Shown here: positions 1 to 12,442 of the stretch, in pieces
Layout: each line of letters starts with the position of its first letter
Position numbering within the stretch: the stretch's first letter is position 1
Origin: Scatophagus argus
Taxonomy: Eukaryota > Chordata > Actinopteri > Scatophagidae
DNA length: 64,000 nt
NCBI RefSeq assembly: GCF_020382885.2
Contig: NC_058503.1
Location: forward strand, 18,671,535 to 18,735,534
Reading direction: 5' to 3'
Position numbers and translations under genes: made by a program
Notes under the pieces: model-generated
What the model was told of the DNA's origin: nothing
The model's database searches: none
Seen by the model: the letters and a program-made list of their open reading frames with translations, nothing else

Positions 1-849
1 TTTTCTATTATTTACTTTGCAAAAAGAAATCAACGATTAGTGATGCAACGGGGAAGCAAAAGCGGGGTCGCAATAAGCAGATTATCCATATGGGGCCCTG
101 TCGTGTGACATTTTTTAGGATGTGACACGTACATGAGAGCACTTGTACCAACTGATGCTTCGCCGATTGTTTAGCAATGAACGTCAAAACCCCAGATCGA
201 TCTCATTTGAAGGATCTGCCTACCGGTGGTATTATATGCTAAGAGAAGTATATTGACGTTGGCTCAGTCAGACAACACTTACGCCGAAACACAACTACCC
301 ACATCACTCAATAATGGCCACTTAATGACTATTACATATGATGAATGAATGCTATCTTTAAAGCCACATCCATAACATAACTGACGCTGCGCTGGCACCA
401 CTGAAAGCCAACTGGACTCTGTCATTAAAGGGCTCATTGTACACTGTAAAATGAATTAGCTATTAACGGCCTGGCGTTATTTAACAAACGTGCAAATGTC
501 GACTTGAGAAAGGCCGAGCAAAGTTATCTTTCCCTAATTCAATAAACCTTTATGTGCATACCAATGCTGCGCACAGTGGATTAGCTACTGTTTCGCAGCT
601 GCTCTCAGTAAGCTGCGAGATATTGAATGGGCTGAGAAACAGCAAGCTAACAAGCCAGCTACACAACTACTGCACATAAAGGTTGTGGAATAAAATGTAT
701 ATTAGGGCTTTTTATTTGCTTGTGATACCCCACTCGAACAGACACAAGTGTAATGACAAAACAGGGCCTTTTAAATAAGTGTTACCCCAATGGTAATTCG
801 AAACATTAGCCTTTTTAGCTGCGCGGGGAGCAACTTGGATAAAAGTGAC
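1..849. other. Non-coding flank, no gene recognised
   Basis: AT-rich sequence with no recognisable exon. It contains a short CTAG tandem repeat near 860. It could be an intron of the gene whose promoter may lie at 0.85-1.56 kb. Confidence 0.3.
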
Positions 850-1560
850 AGCGCTAAGCTAGCTAGCTAGCTAACGTCAGCTGGCTGTAAAAACTGGTGG
901 CCTGTGAATGAGTGTCTTTCTTACCGTCATAAACTGCTCCAGGGGTGTCCAGTTTTTAAGGAATATATTTTTTTGTTGTATGAGGAAATGGTCTGTGTGG
1001 GGGCGATATAGCCCGAACATCCAAGATCAATTCACCCGCTGCCGATGAAACCCAAGCATCATCATTATCACCGTCTTCATCAGTACTCGGACTCCGGCGC
1101 TGCTTCACACACATCCATCCAGCAGAGCGGGGCCTCCTCCGGGCTCGACCATGGAACTGGCTCGGCGACGACGGATAATCCACAAGACGGGAGCCCCCGC
1201 AGTAACCATTGGCTAGACACGGGGACTAGCAGTCATTTCAGGTCGAGAGAATGAAAAATATATCCCCACGCAGGAGCAAAAATAAAGGAATGTGGTCGGC
1301 TGAAAAAGATATACGTGAAAATATGTGAGTATCAAATTATAGAACAGGCAAACGGTGCGTTTCTGACTTTCCCAACATGAGCCTGTCCGTTGAAGTCAGC
1401 GTTCCCTGCTCTCTCTGCAGCTGCTTTGCCTTCCTGCCTGCCTTGCAGCACAGCAGTGATCAGCATAGCGACGTAATGGCGCAAACCGAGCGCACAGGGG
1501 CGGGGACACGGAGCGGGTGGCGCGCAGTTTGTTTTCCAGCCCAACCAGGTAACACTGCTC
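850..1560. promoter_or_regulatory. CpG-rich promoter-like region with a possible unidentified first exon
   Basis: This stretch is richer in GC and CpG than its AT-rich surroundings. It carries an inverted CCAAT box near 1207 (read on the minus strand) and a GC box near 1497. On the minus strand a frame stays open from about 1225 to 956, is Arg/Ser/Asp-rich and meets a GCGG|GTGAAT donor-like site near 1040. It has no upstream ATG; the first in-frame one is internal. On the plus strand an ATG at 1151 sits in a strong Kozak context but stays open for only 21 codons. I do not recognise either peptide. The likeliest reading is the promoter and first exon of a gene that leaves the window to the left, but direction and product are unproven. 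Confidence 0.3.
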
Positions 1561-3940
1561 CAAAATGTGGGCTAATTTTAAATACTCCCACATTTACCTG
1601 CAAAGTCATACTCGTGAAGACCACAGTGACAGTTTGTGTCTGTCAAATGTCAACACATTTTCACCATGTGCTCACAAACATGGATGTCAAGAGCTGACAA
1701 AGGCAGCTACATTATCTAACCTTAGCTTAATATGTAGGCCTAATGTAAAATGTGCATACACGGACTATATTATAGATGTGCGGGTAAATGGAATATGTAT
1801 AATACTGCAGAATGTGCCAATTATTTAATATACTACATTGCCATCATTTTGAAAAGAGCCATACTTGCCCTACAGGATTCTGAATGGCATCGTGAATATC
1901 AGTATGACTTTCAAAATGGAACAGTCATGAAAATGACTTTTCTTGTTCTCTTTCACTTCGAGGCTGCCCATTCAGATCAAATGAATGTGTGGCGCGGTAT
2001 TTCATCAGTACTGTAAAAGTAAAGGTAGTAACTAATCGTGAGTGGTAAAGTGGGCTGTACTGACCTCAAGTGGCTCAAAATGAAACAGCCTACATACGCA
2101 TAACAATGGACCATTGTACAGGAACTCTGGCATACAATGAATCAGATGAAGCAGGGCGTTGAGAGCAAGACAATAAACCCCGTGTTGCTGATATGCATAT
2201 GCCAAAAAGAACTTAATAGTCAGAGAAATGATGAAGTAGACCTAAAAATTCAGTCAAAGCTGTTTTTTCTTCTTATTTTTCACAGTTATTTTTCAGTTAT
2301 GCATTTATTTATTTGTCAACTGTGTTTTCAAAATAGTTTAAGCGGGTGATAAGCAGGTTATTTTGATAAAACAAAAAAATTTAGGTCACATATAGGGGAA
2401 CACATCCCTTGAGGGTGTCAAAGTCCACTATCGGCCACATAACCACAGGTTCAGTAAGGTCTGCATCTTGTTCAAGAGAACTAATGTCGAGAAGATGCTT
2501 GAAGTCAGAGAACGCTGAACTCAAGCTGCCCTGATTAAGAACAGCCCCTCTATTCCACCTGTTCTGCCATCTGCAAGCTTTGTATGTCCAGATTTTATCA
2601 GGATGTGAAACAAAACACAATGGATTCCAGATTCTACTTCACAGCTACTGCTATGACATGGTCTAAGGAAAATAATGTAAAATGGCAGTGTACTGTATGT
2701 CTATCTGCAATGCTATTAATTACATGCGTCTATATTTAGGTCAGTCCACAGGGTACAAGATTGGAAATGTAATTAAAACACTGTATCTGAACCTTGTTAA
2801 TATGCAGAAAGACGACCAGAGGGGGCTTGGATGCTATAAGATGATGATGTGAGCCACAATAAGCTGCATATTAAGATCATTATCACTGTACAAATTAGTT
2901 GGGGTCATGCAGATGATGTGAGGGGACACAGTGTTACCTCCTCCTTAAAGGTTACTGGAAACCCTGCATGAGAGGAATAAAACAACACCGCCATTTATTA
3001 TAGTGAACACAATTATATGTTATTCATACAAAGAAAAAAAAAGATAGATTCTTTTCATAGATTTGCTGGTAAAATATTGCCAAGTAGGCACATACAGATG
3101 GTTAGGGAAGATTCATTTCTTCATGGCTCATGTTTCCATCTTTACAACACCAAAACACAACCAGAACAGAGATTGTAAATGCTAGTCCTTTTCTGAACAA
3201 TGCAAAGTATTTTCCTCCATACTGTCTTTATCTGAAGATACTGTTACACATAACTCACGCCTGAGTGTGTTTGGATGTTGGGGCCCAAACTTAAGATCTG
3301 AAATGGAAAACCTCTCTGGTGTAGCAGAGTGATTATTCTGTGCTGCGATTCTTCCATTTCTGTTTTTAAAAACTGATCAACTGGTTCAACCAGGAGAAGA
3401 AATAAATGGTTTCAACCTTGGAGTCTTGCACAGGGATATCTTACAACCCAGGCAAGTAATTTCAAAACACATGGCAAGATACCAATAAGTATATGTCTTT
3501 TTTTTGTTATCTGAAGGAACCTAATTGTTAAACAGAGGTTTTGTAACACTTATCTTTCCTATCAGGTTCTAACTGGAATACCAAGAGCCAGAAATGAAAA
3601 CATGTTGTTCTGCATGACAAAGACCTAAAAAGTTGAGAAGTTCTGTAAAATGAAAACGGAATGGGTTTAGGGGGTGTTCCTGATCCTGAATCCTTTATAC
3701 AATAATGTGATTCACAAAGTAGCGAACCTGGCCCCATCCTTGTTTGTGAATGACTGAGCCTACCAAGGACGCCCTTTTCATACAATCATGATAACATCAT
3801 CTATTAATTATATTGTCTTTCTACTATTTTTGGTTGTGTCTGTGTCAAAAACAGGTACACCATTTTATACATGTTACACACAGCAGTCCAGCTTTTTGGA
3901 AATAGGGTTGTAATTCCTCACTCCAGGACTCATAAAATAA
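1561..3940. other. Intergenic stretch between the left promoter-like region and tmem177
   Basis: Mostly AT-rich and without recognised genes. A minus-strand frame ending at 2381 has a coding-like composition over its last 50 or so codons and is discussed in the findings. Nothing else here could be supported. Confidence 0.4.
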
Positions 3941-3946
3941 TTTATT
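3941..3946 (-). promoter_or_regulatory. tmem177: Candidate poly(A) signal of tmem177
   Basis: AATAAA read on the minus strand, about 105 bases past the tmem177 stop codon. It is the first such hexamer downstream of the gene and lies in a T/A-rich stretch. Position is the only evidence. Confidence 0.45.
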
Positions 3947-4049
3947 TTTTCAATTTTTTTTCCCCTCACACACACACTCTCACCCTGTTAACAGTTATTA
4001 CAGATTAAGGTGAGGCCCAGTGACACAAGAGCCCCACTCCCATTTCTTT

Positions 4050-5211
4050 TCAAACTTTGTCCTTTTTCAGCAGATTGAGAATCCCCTCCCTTCTTAATGT
4101 GTACGGTGTGTGTTTCATCTGCAGGAGGTGAGAAGGGAACAAGTTCCCACTGGGAGCATACATAGTCTCTCCTTTCTGCCCCATCAGGGAGCGCAGTGTC
4201 TTGTTCCTGGACAGAATCTTATCATAAAACTCTACCCCTCCTTTGGCATAATCACAGGACACTCCAGCTGCACGCCGGTCTGAGCTTAAGTCAATCCAGC
4301 GATTGACAGCATCCGAGGTGAGGAAGTAGGACACGAGCCCAAGCCCCAGCGCCACAGCATTCACAGCCCCACGCAAGAGTGCAGGCCCAGTGAAGAGTCC
4401 GAACACCTGCTTCAGTGCCACACTGTACATCCAAACTCCAGCCAGACAGACCGGGGCAACAGCAGCATTCAGAACAGGTCCTCCAAACTGCAAACGGGCT
4501 ACTTCTCGTGCAATGGCAAATTTCTGTGCCTCGACGGAAAACACCAGTACCTCCTTTAGAGCGGAGCCAGTATCACTGCTCCAGTCTACTGTTTTGCCAT
4601 TGATGAAAATGGTGCGGTTGGTGATTCCACTCGGGTCATCAATCGTGCTGTTAAAGTTTGCTGGGATGCCGATCTGAGCCCCTGCAGGAAGCCAAGGGAC
4701 ACCAGCACCAACCGGATGGAACCCGAATGAGGCGAAGGCAGAGAAGGTCTTGGATGAGCTGATACCATATTCTTTAAGCACCTACAAATGATGACAACAA
4801 CACTGAATGGATTTTAGGCCACTTTTTCCATTGGATATTGCAATACTATAACTGCTACTTTATGAGCTATGAATTTATTGTTTATGAATTGAAACCGTTT
4901 ATTTATCAAATTAAAACACATTTTTCTATTCAGTGTTCTTCTTCTTTTTAAACTACAACAAGGAGACAAGAAAACAGCTCAAATACAACTTCTGCACATA
5001 TGCACACTACCTGCTGGAAAACATCCTCAAGCTTCTCAGACAGCGTGACGGGCTCTCCTTTGTACCAAGCCTGATAGAGCGGACGGTAGGAAATGTCAGG
5101 GAAAACATGGTAGAACAAGTTGGCTGCAAATACCCCGCCACAGCTCGCAATGAGCAGCGGAGTTCGGTATTTCTGGAGAAGCACTGAGTACTTGAGGAAG
5201 CGAGATGCCAT
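4050..5211 (-). CDS. tmem177: Transmembrane protein 177 (two coding exons)
   Basis: Complete gene in two coding exons: 5211-5011 and 4781-4050. The intron (5010-4782) starts GTAGTG and ends TTTGTAG in phase 0. The joined protein has 310 residues, against 311 in human TMEM177, and I recognise that family from several blocks: a Tyr-His-Val-Phe-Pro-Asp motif near residue 34, PAGAQIGIPA in the middle, SVEAQKFAIAREV, and the C-terminal run GGVEFYDKIL to YAPSGN and HTPYTLRR. Hydrophobic segments lie at about residues 17-37 and in two stretches of the second exon. TMEM177 is a mitochondrial inner-membrane protein that binds COX20 and helps stabilise newly made COX2 during cytochrome c oxidase assembly. 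The start is the ATG at 5211, which gives the family's usual N-terminus. The second exon begins with GTG as an ordinary Val codon at the splice junction. No damage is seen. Confidence 0.95.
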
Positions 5212-5859
5212 ATTTTAAATCAACTTTGTGTTGCTTAGGTGCTGCAGACTTCAGTAGGCGGCATCTGTGATGGAAGCAGAGAATACGTCCATGAGTACAC
5301 CAACAGGCCTGCATGTTATAGATACACAGAGAGTGAAAGTACTGTAGAGTTTGGTATATTTTTAAAGGACACTTCAGGGAGGAATTTGAGCCTTTGTTGA
5401 CCCGTTGAGGGGATTTTCTTTTTGACCAATTAGCTGCTGTAACATCCCTTTCATCACAGACCATGTCGGTTAGCTTGAGGTGTTTACGGCAGCCCCTGGT
5501 CAGTACATCTTTAAGGATAAGGAAGAAGACACCATATGGGTAGATGATAACTCACACAACTAATGTTAATGTTATTGCAAGTTCGAACCAACATGTCTCA
5601 CGTATAAATGAGCAACAACTGAGAGTCTCATTTAGGTTAAACTGGTAGATACATCAGCATGACCATAATTTGACATGAGGCTAACTATCAACACTGACAA
5701 AGCTGCATGTTGGTTAGTATAATACTGTGGTTATACTTAAAGTTGTCCTTTTCCTCATCTTTAAGTTGACTTCCTTATCTGACACCACAAACTGTGTGAA
5801 AGTGAAAGAGTAAAAAATGCTGCTCCATCTGATTTTTTCAGCACTGCCAAATTGAAGTT

Positions 5860-6280
5860 AATTCAATTCAATTTTATTTAAAGTGCCAATTCATAACAGA
5901 GTTATCTCAAGACACTTTACAGGTGTATAAACAACATATTCAAAAAAAGAGAATCGGAGAGAAACAGGTCCCAGGGCAAAACCCCACACCGAGTAAGCAT
6001 TTTGCGACAGTGACAAGGAAAAACCTCCTTTTAACAGGCAGAAACTTCGAGCAGAACCAGACTCAGTGTAGACGGCCTTCTGCAGTGACCACCTGGGAGG
6101 GAGAGGGGGGAGAGGAGAGACAGGGAGATGGAGAAAGACAGGAGAGGGGGAGATAGAGAGAAAAAGGAGAGGGAGAGAGGAGAGACCGGGAGGATAGAGA
6201 GAACAGTGCAGAGCAGGAGCAGCAGGATCCTGGCAGGGCCATGGAGAGGGTTCTGGATCCAGCAGCACTATCAGTGCAAT
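5860..6280. repeat. Dispersed teleost repeat with GA-rich tail
   Basis: Begins with AATTC units running into ATTTTATTTA, continues with a segment containing CAAGACACTTTACAGG, then GCGACAGTGACAAGGAAAAA and GAGCAGAACCAGACTCAG, and ends in a long GA-rich tract (6090-6200). I recognise these blocks as a repeat found many times in percomorph fish genomes, but cannot name the family with certainty. Reading frames across it are by-products of the purine-rich tract. Confidence 0.65.
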
Positions 6281-6419
6281 AGACAGGGCCATAGGGTTTT
6301 AGCCTCCAGTACATGCTAATAGCTGTCTCCAGGTATTTCACGGCGCAAAAGCAGCATATAACGACACCAAAGTGACCAGAAAGTGTCGTTAACCAAGTCT
6401 ACAGCAGCAGAAAAACACA

Positions 6420-6720
6420 CCGAGCTTATTTATAGCACTTTACTCCACGTTATGTACACAGCACGGTGACCTTAGCTAACGGACAAATAGGGAAACGCTC
6501 CTATTAGCGTCACCTCACTAAATGTAAACCCAACGAAGCTACAAAAGCAAATGTATATGCAATATTCAAAGCAAGAAATTATGTTGTTACACTCACGCGT
6601 TACCCGCATTTTAACAAGGGCGGCTGGACTATGCGACAGTACGACAGCAGGAAGTTATGAACGTAAAGCGATTTGCAGCTTTACGGCAGTGCAGTTCTGT
6701 CGTAATTTAAGAGCACAACT
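6420..6720 (-). promoter_or_regulatory. tmem177: Possible tmem177 promoter and non-coding first exon
   Basis: A moderately CpG-containing stretch upstream of tmem177. Read on the minus strand it holds donor-like sites GCGG|GTAACG and CGC|GTGAGT near 6597-6607. A TCTGCAG acceptor-like site lies near 5240, just before the coding ATG. Together these suggest a non-coding exon here spliced to the ATG-bearing exon. This is inference from motifs and position only. Confidence 0.3.
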
Positions 6721-7750
6721 TGCTTTCAGACTCTAATACACTGTGAATTATACTACGGGGATTTTTGTCATCCATTAAGTCAAATTCTCCAAGTCTCCCC
6801 CATCGATCTAAACTTTCTGGACTAAGTTTGGTATTTGTTATTATTTTTTATGGATTATCGTTTGATCTTTCAGTTGAATGAGAGCAATTAACCATGAAAA
6901 AAGAGTTAGTGTGATTAATCAGCAGTGTGGTGACAGTAGTGGAATTCACCTGTGAAGGAGTTAATGTTAAATATGTCTGAATTTTTCTGATTGATAAAGT
7001 CTTTTATTGTTTTTAATAATGTATATTATTTTTAATAATAATATTAAAATAATGTAATACATTTCAGACAGAACAGCACAACACAGAGAGCATTCAAAGT
7101 TACACACATAAATGATTTTAATTAAAGAACAAGATCACACTTCAACAGTGTGGCAAAAAAATGCAAAAAGAAAACACCTTTGATCAACCAAAACTTTATA
7201 CAGCACCTTTCAATGCTACAGTGTGTGACCACCAAGGAGCAACCAACCTGAGAGTACCATAACAATGTACAAGACAAAGAAATACAGGAAGAAAATACGT
7301 TCAAATTCCAAAGGAGTAATGTTCGACTAGTAAAGTACAGTCTTGGTAGTTTTCTGTGTGTTTTACATTGCACACATGCTCTCCCTCTCTCCTCCTTCAG
7401 GAGACACAGTGAAAGCTAATAAAATAAATACAAATGTATAAGCCATATGTTTCTCAGTTCTTAATGAAAATGTCCATTTTCGAGTCCAACCATGTTAGCA
7501 TGACAGCAGTATGCGCATTGCAACAAAATAAAGTACATTTACCGTGTGGGTGTGTTGAACCAGACGTGTACGTAGTACGTCTCTCTTCCATACCAGTAGA
7601 CCCATAATGTTCCAGGCGTAACCAACCTCCAGTCATGTGAGCTTTGCGTTCTTTATCAAAATAAACTTACAAAAAATACAGACTTATACTAACTTAAACA
7701 AGCACCTGATTATATCACATAATATAATTTTAACCAAAAGTTTCATTAGT
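6721..7750. other. Intergenic stretch between the tmem177 promoter region and the TRIM gene
   Basis: AT-rich sequence. I see no recognisable gene or repeat in it. Confidence 0.4.
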
Positions 7751-7756
7751 TTTATT
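7751..7756 (-). promoter_or_regulatory. Candidate poly(A) signal of the TRIM gene
   Basis: AATAAA on the minus strand about 205 bases after the TRIM stop codon. Position is the only support. Confidence 0.4.
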
Positions 7757-7961
7757 TCAGAATTTCTTGTTTATGTTTTAACCACATTTTTGTAACCTCC
7801 TGAACTATAATAAGCAAAAATTTATGACAAATACAAACAAATCACTGTAGCATGTTTATGTGACAGTTACAGTAAGTATATAGCATGAACTACTTTCGCA
7901 AGATGGAAGGCAAGTATGTACATCACCTAAGCAATTTAATCTTCTCGCAGCTCTCTGACAG

Positions 7962-9356
7962 TTAGCTTACTGTCACAGAGACATTCAGTGGCAGGATCTT
8001 CAGTGGGAGCTCATTCCAGGTGTTGAGGTATGGGAACATCCTGTCAGTGAAGGTGTGATTGAAGGTATGTAAGAGAGTGTCAGTATCCGGATTTAAGAAG
8101 GACAGCTTTCCTTTGGTGAAGTCCAGGTTCACTCTGACCCTCTGGAGCCTGTCTTTCAGAGTGAGGACAGACGGCAAACACGACGGGGCGAAGGCAGTGA
8201 ATTTATCTATATAAAACCTCACCATCCACAACCCAGACAGTATGTCTCCCCTCCTTTGGGCGCCTTGTGCTAATACACCCAGTGCCCATACTCGATTGTC
8301 TCCAATCTCCACATCCCAGGTGTGGCTCCCTGAGCTGAAGCCCTCACAGCCCAGGACGCTGCGGTGCTGCTGCATCCTCTCTGGCTGGCTGTGGAGCAAC
8401 ACAGCGAGAGGCTGTTTTGGTCCACACTTTACACTGGTCAGACCTTCAGACAAGTGCAGTTCTCGATGGGCAGTGTTGGGGTTCAGGATCACGGGGGTGT
8501 ACGACACTATCTCCCTCATTTTGCACCAGACCCCGAAGCTAATATTTCCCAGGTACTTGGCAACGTCAATAAGGGCTCCTGTGATCTGCTTTGGGTCATC
8601 CGGCAGAGGGCGTTGAGCTTTTTGCAATATACCATCGAGTTTTAACAGAAATGACGCATCCCCATCCTTCAGCCCTTCTTCTATGGTTTTCACGGTACTT
8701 TCCAGGGTGTTTATCTCTCTGCTCAATGTCGCAATCTTACTCTGCATCTTCTTTCTCTTGAGCGTCTCTTCCCTCTTAAGTGCTGAAATTCTGTCTCTTT
8801 CCTCAGTCTGCAAAAACTCTCGAAGTACATTAAATTCCTGCTTTATTTTCTCCTCTGTCTCCTGAGCTTGAGTTCGGATTTCTCCATCAGTCGCTTCCCA
8901 CTTTACTTTCACTTCGTTGAAGAGTTTCGCCTTTTCCCGTAAAGGCGTCAGCTTCTTCAGGAGAAGGTCTCTGTGCAGCTTGGCGGCTTCGTCGACCGGT
9001 GTGAAGCTATGGTTTCTGTGACTACTTGAATCCCTGCAGACAACGCAAACTGGTGTGCGGTGGTCCAGACAGTAGAGCTTCAGTCTCTCGGTGTGAAGGC
9101 GGCAGACGACTCCGGAATCCATCTCTAGCCGAAAAGCCTCGCACAGGTTCTTCAGCACCAGGTTGCAAGGTAGCTTGTTAGTTGACGACACCGTCTTGCA
9201 AACGGGACACTCGCGTATTCGTTTTGTCCCCCACCATCGCAGCACACACGCTTTACAGAAGCTGTGGCTACAGGGAAGAAGAACGGGATCTCTGAAATAG
9301 TCCTGGCAGACCGGACAGCACAGCTCGTTACTTGGAGCCGACCAGGTGAAAGCCAT
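7962..9356 (-). CDS. TRIM-family E3 ubiquitin ligase (RING, B-box, coiled coil, PRY/SPRY), intronless
   Basis: A single open frame of 464 residues. The RING finger has a complete C3HC4 set: C14, C17, C29, H31, C34, C37, C50, C53. A B-box type 2 follows with C85, H88, C96, C104, C107, H113 and H116. A charged coiled coil spans about residues 124-245. PRY begins near 283 with a LNPNTAH variant of the usual LDPxTAH, and SPRY (about 335-460) carries GSHTWDVEIGD. Such proteins ligate ubiquitin through the RING and recognise targets through SPRY; in fish many resemble TRIM35-like or zinc-binding A33-like proteins. The paralogue cannot be fixed from sequence alone. I chose the ATG at 9356, ten codons or so before the RING. 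The frame stays open upstream to about 9791, including another ATG near 9425, but that part is low-complexity and AT-rich. The lack of introns fits lineage-expanded fish TRIM genes. Confidence 0.88.
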   Translation of the reverse strand: MAFTWSAPSNELCCPVCQDYFRDPVLLPCSHSFCKACVLRWWGTKRIRECPVCKTVSSTNKLPCNLVLKNLCEAFRLEMDSGVVCRLHTERLKLYCLDHRTPVCVVCRDSSSHRNHSFTPVDEAAKLHRDLLLKKLTPLREKAKLFNEVKVKWEATDGEIRTQAQETEEKIKQEFNVLREFLQTEERDRISALKREETLKRKKMQSKIATLSREINTLESTVKTIEEGLKDGDASFLLKLDGILQKAQRPLPDDPKQITGALIDVAKYLGNISFGVWCKMREIVSYTPVILNPNTAHRELHLSEGLTSVKCGPKQPLAVLLHSQPERMQQHRSVLGCEGFSSGSHTWDVEIGDNRVWALGVLAQGAQRRGDILSGLWMVRFYIDKFTAFAPSCLPSVLTLKDRLQRVRVNLDFTKGKLSFLNPDTDTLLHTFNHTFTDRMFPYLNTWNELPLKILPLNVSVTVS

Positions 9357-12300
9357 GTTTGTTTTAGTTTCATCTTCGCGTGCGTGCGTGCTTCCAGGTT
9401 TGAGGCGCTTGACGAACAGCGTCATCACGCACCCCCGTGAGGAGCGCGTGATCAGTAACGAAACTTTTTTTTTTTCCTCATTAAGTTCAAGCATACATTT
9501 TCTTTTTTCCCTAAAAAGTTGGTTCTTAAACAAACAAAAACTTTGATTAAAAAGCAAACTGTAAACATGTTGTTGTTTACAGTTTGTAAACAAAACTTTA
9601 TATTCAAATAATAAGGAAATAGGTGTGAAATACAGTATTGAGACGCTGACCATACAAGATATGAATAAGACAAATAGTGAAATAAATAAAAGTATAAATA
9701 AAAAATCGATCCACCCTCTTGCTGGTGCTCCCACAATTAAAAAAAAAAAACAAAAGTGCCCTCTTGGTTGCATTTCCGGTTGATAAAACATGAAACATGC
9801 CTTTTCTTTTTTGGACGATCATAAAAGTGCCCTCTGCGCTGTCCTACATGCTAGAACATCCTTCATGTACCTCTAAATTAATAGTTAATAGTTCCCTGTG
9901 CGTTTTTATTACAGAGGTGTAGTTAGTAACAACTGATTCGCATAATAAAACAATTTTAATCTTAACCAGATTTTTTTGGCTCCCCACTGCATACAGCTGG
10001 TGCCCTTTTTATTCATTTATTTATTTTTTCGGCCTGTCCCCTCAGGCAGCCTGAGTCCGCCCGTTGATTTTGTTTTGCCTTCTTATGTCTTAGTCCTACT
10101 GCATAAAGTTCAAGCAGCTAAGACTTTATTAACAGTTCTCTTCTGAAGATGATTAAGTCTGGAGTTGTCTTTGAGATGTCCTATTTTATGATATGATAAA
10201 AATATTAGTCTCATTCGTCAGTACAAAATGTCATAAGATTACTTCAGCAGACGAATCCATTATCAAACTTGAGTTGCATCAAAACATTTTTTTTTTCTCA
10301 GGTCACAGTTGAGCAAACGTGAACTTTGACCTGCAAGGCAGCTGGAACCAGCCAGAGCTGCCATTAAACAGGAAATACTTTCTTGACTTTGTCAGTCAAA
10401 CAGGATTCAGTTGAAATGGATGAGGTAGCAAATATCTGAGGAGACAAATGCAACAGTATTTTTTTTTCTTTTTTTATTATTTATTTATTATTTTTTCTCC
10501 CAGGATATCCAGGATGGAAACTTGATATTATTCTTCCCTTTCCTGTTGTCTGTGGATAACGATCTGAGGTTAGAAAAGTACATATATATATAATACCTCA
10601 TTGCTATTTTATAATTTCGTGCATTTATCAACTTTATGTCAAATAATAGCTCAGAATGTATGGTGCACTCAGCATTTATTTATTTATTTCTTCATAATGG
10701 AAACCAAACCATCTGTAACATCAAAGCTTTGCTTTGCCTTCTGCCTCCAAATAAGAATTAAAATAATTTTTAAGCACATTTTGTGAATGGAATAAAGGAC
10801 AATAGAAATTTTGAAAATAGAAAAAGGGCATGGCATTTAAGGTTAAGAGGTTCCTACAGGTCAGTTTAAGCCAATATCATTTGATCTGTTTTTATTGTAC
10901 GTATTTATATTGTACATTTATGTCACTGTAAGAGCAACAGCAGTTATGAATCAAAAGAAAAATTCAGTGAGCATCAATCAGTACAAAATAAATAAATACC
11001 TCACCGATCAGGACAGAAAAACAAGGAACAAAACAGATAAAACTGACTGGAACATCTTTTTTGTTTGAGCTGCTGCTGTCATCTGTGGGTGTGATGAATC
11101 TATGAGAACAGTTCATTACAGCTCCACTGCTATTTCACTTTTTTTTCAAGAGATCATTGCCACTGCATTTATTATGTGTTATTGCACTTGCATATGTTCC
11201 ATGTTCTTTCACGTTCTTCTTCTTTCACGACATTAAGTCAACATGCACACAGTCTCGTGTAGATTGGAAAAAGGGGAAGGACTGAACATGCGTGGCTGCT
11301 GCTGCTGCTGATCTGTAACGAAGCATTTGTTTGAAAAGCTCTGACATGTGGCTACATGCCTGCGAGCTGTAGTTAAATTTTAATGGTGTGGCTGAGTTTG
11401 GTACATATGCACAGGATGCAAATGAGAGCTGGTGATCAGGTGAACAACAGATGATTTCCATGCAGTCACTGGCTGTACTTGGCAGTGGTGTCATGTTGGA
11501 GGAGGAAGTGAAAGTTCTGCAGTTGCTTAAGACAGTGGTGAGAAAACAGTATTTTAGTCTTACTTCGTGATCCTCCAGTGAACTCTAGTTACAATAAGAT
11601 TTTCATTAACACATAGAGTACAGCACAGCAACACATCGCGCCATTTTTTTAAATTTCACCGCAGATCTAGTCCTGTCGACCGAAAGGCTACAGCAGGCCA
11701 AAGCTGGCGAGCAGCATCCTGATACCCACCTCCCTTCAGCTGCTTCACTCACAAGATGTTTTATCTCCACTACTTTTTACTTAATAACCACTGACTGCTG
11801 AAGTAATTACATATCTTAAATAACTGCTGACTGTGCCCAAAAATATCTGCAGGGGAAATGAGTGGGAATAACACTTTGCAATACAGTTAGGGACCAGCAC
11901 TTGGTTTACATGTTATCAGAAGTACATTTTATCCTCACAAGTCCCCTACTCATTGAGCTCAGTTAACCCACATCAGGCTTGCAGTTTTCTGTCCTACTTT
12001 CTGTCCTGTACAAAAGCCGATGCCTGTCATTTAACATGCACTTTTAAAAGAATGTTTATATTTTCATCACAATCTGGAAAAGAGGAACTACTGGCAAAAT
12101 TTGCAGATTAGAGAGAGGAATATATTATTATGGTAATCTACATAGCACACCATGTAGAACCTTAAAACCTTCTGCATGTAGGTATAAGCTTTACAGTATG
12201 TGGCACAGCATCATGTAGTGACTGCAGTGCAGACTAATCGAGTAAGACTGAAAGATTCATCACTTTGCAGAGTATGTGTGTGCACGCATGTGTATGTGCA

Positions 12301-12413
12301 TATGTATTGTGATCAAGACAGACGCTCTGATCCCGGTGGAAAGAAACAGCTCACTACTGTCTCCATGGAAACAGGCGAGAGACGATGGATGTGTGTGCTT
12401 TTGTGTGTGTGAG
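9357..12413. other. AT-rich intergenic sequence
   Basis: No exon or named repeat seen. It holds poly-T/A runs and a short CTG run near 11295. Small open frames lack recognisable domains. Confidence 0.4.
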
Positions 12414-12414
12414 T

Positions 12415-12442
12415 ATGTGTGTGTGTGTGTGTGTGTGTGTGT
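12415..12442 (+). repeat. (GT)n microsatellite
   Basis: An almost pure GT dinucleotide run of about 28 bases, with imperfect GT-rich flanks. Confidence 0.9.

Noticed and set aside
5891..6341. Ser/Pro/Leu-rich minus-strand frames
   Set aside because: They come from the GA-rich tail of a dispersed repeat and have no domain.
9357..9791. N-terminal extension of the TRIM frame
   Set aside because: The extension is AT-rich, low complexity and lysine/phenylalanine-heavy. TRIM proteins normally start shortly before the RING, as the ATG at 9356 gives.
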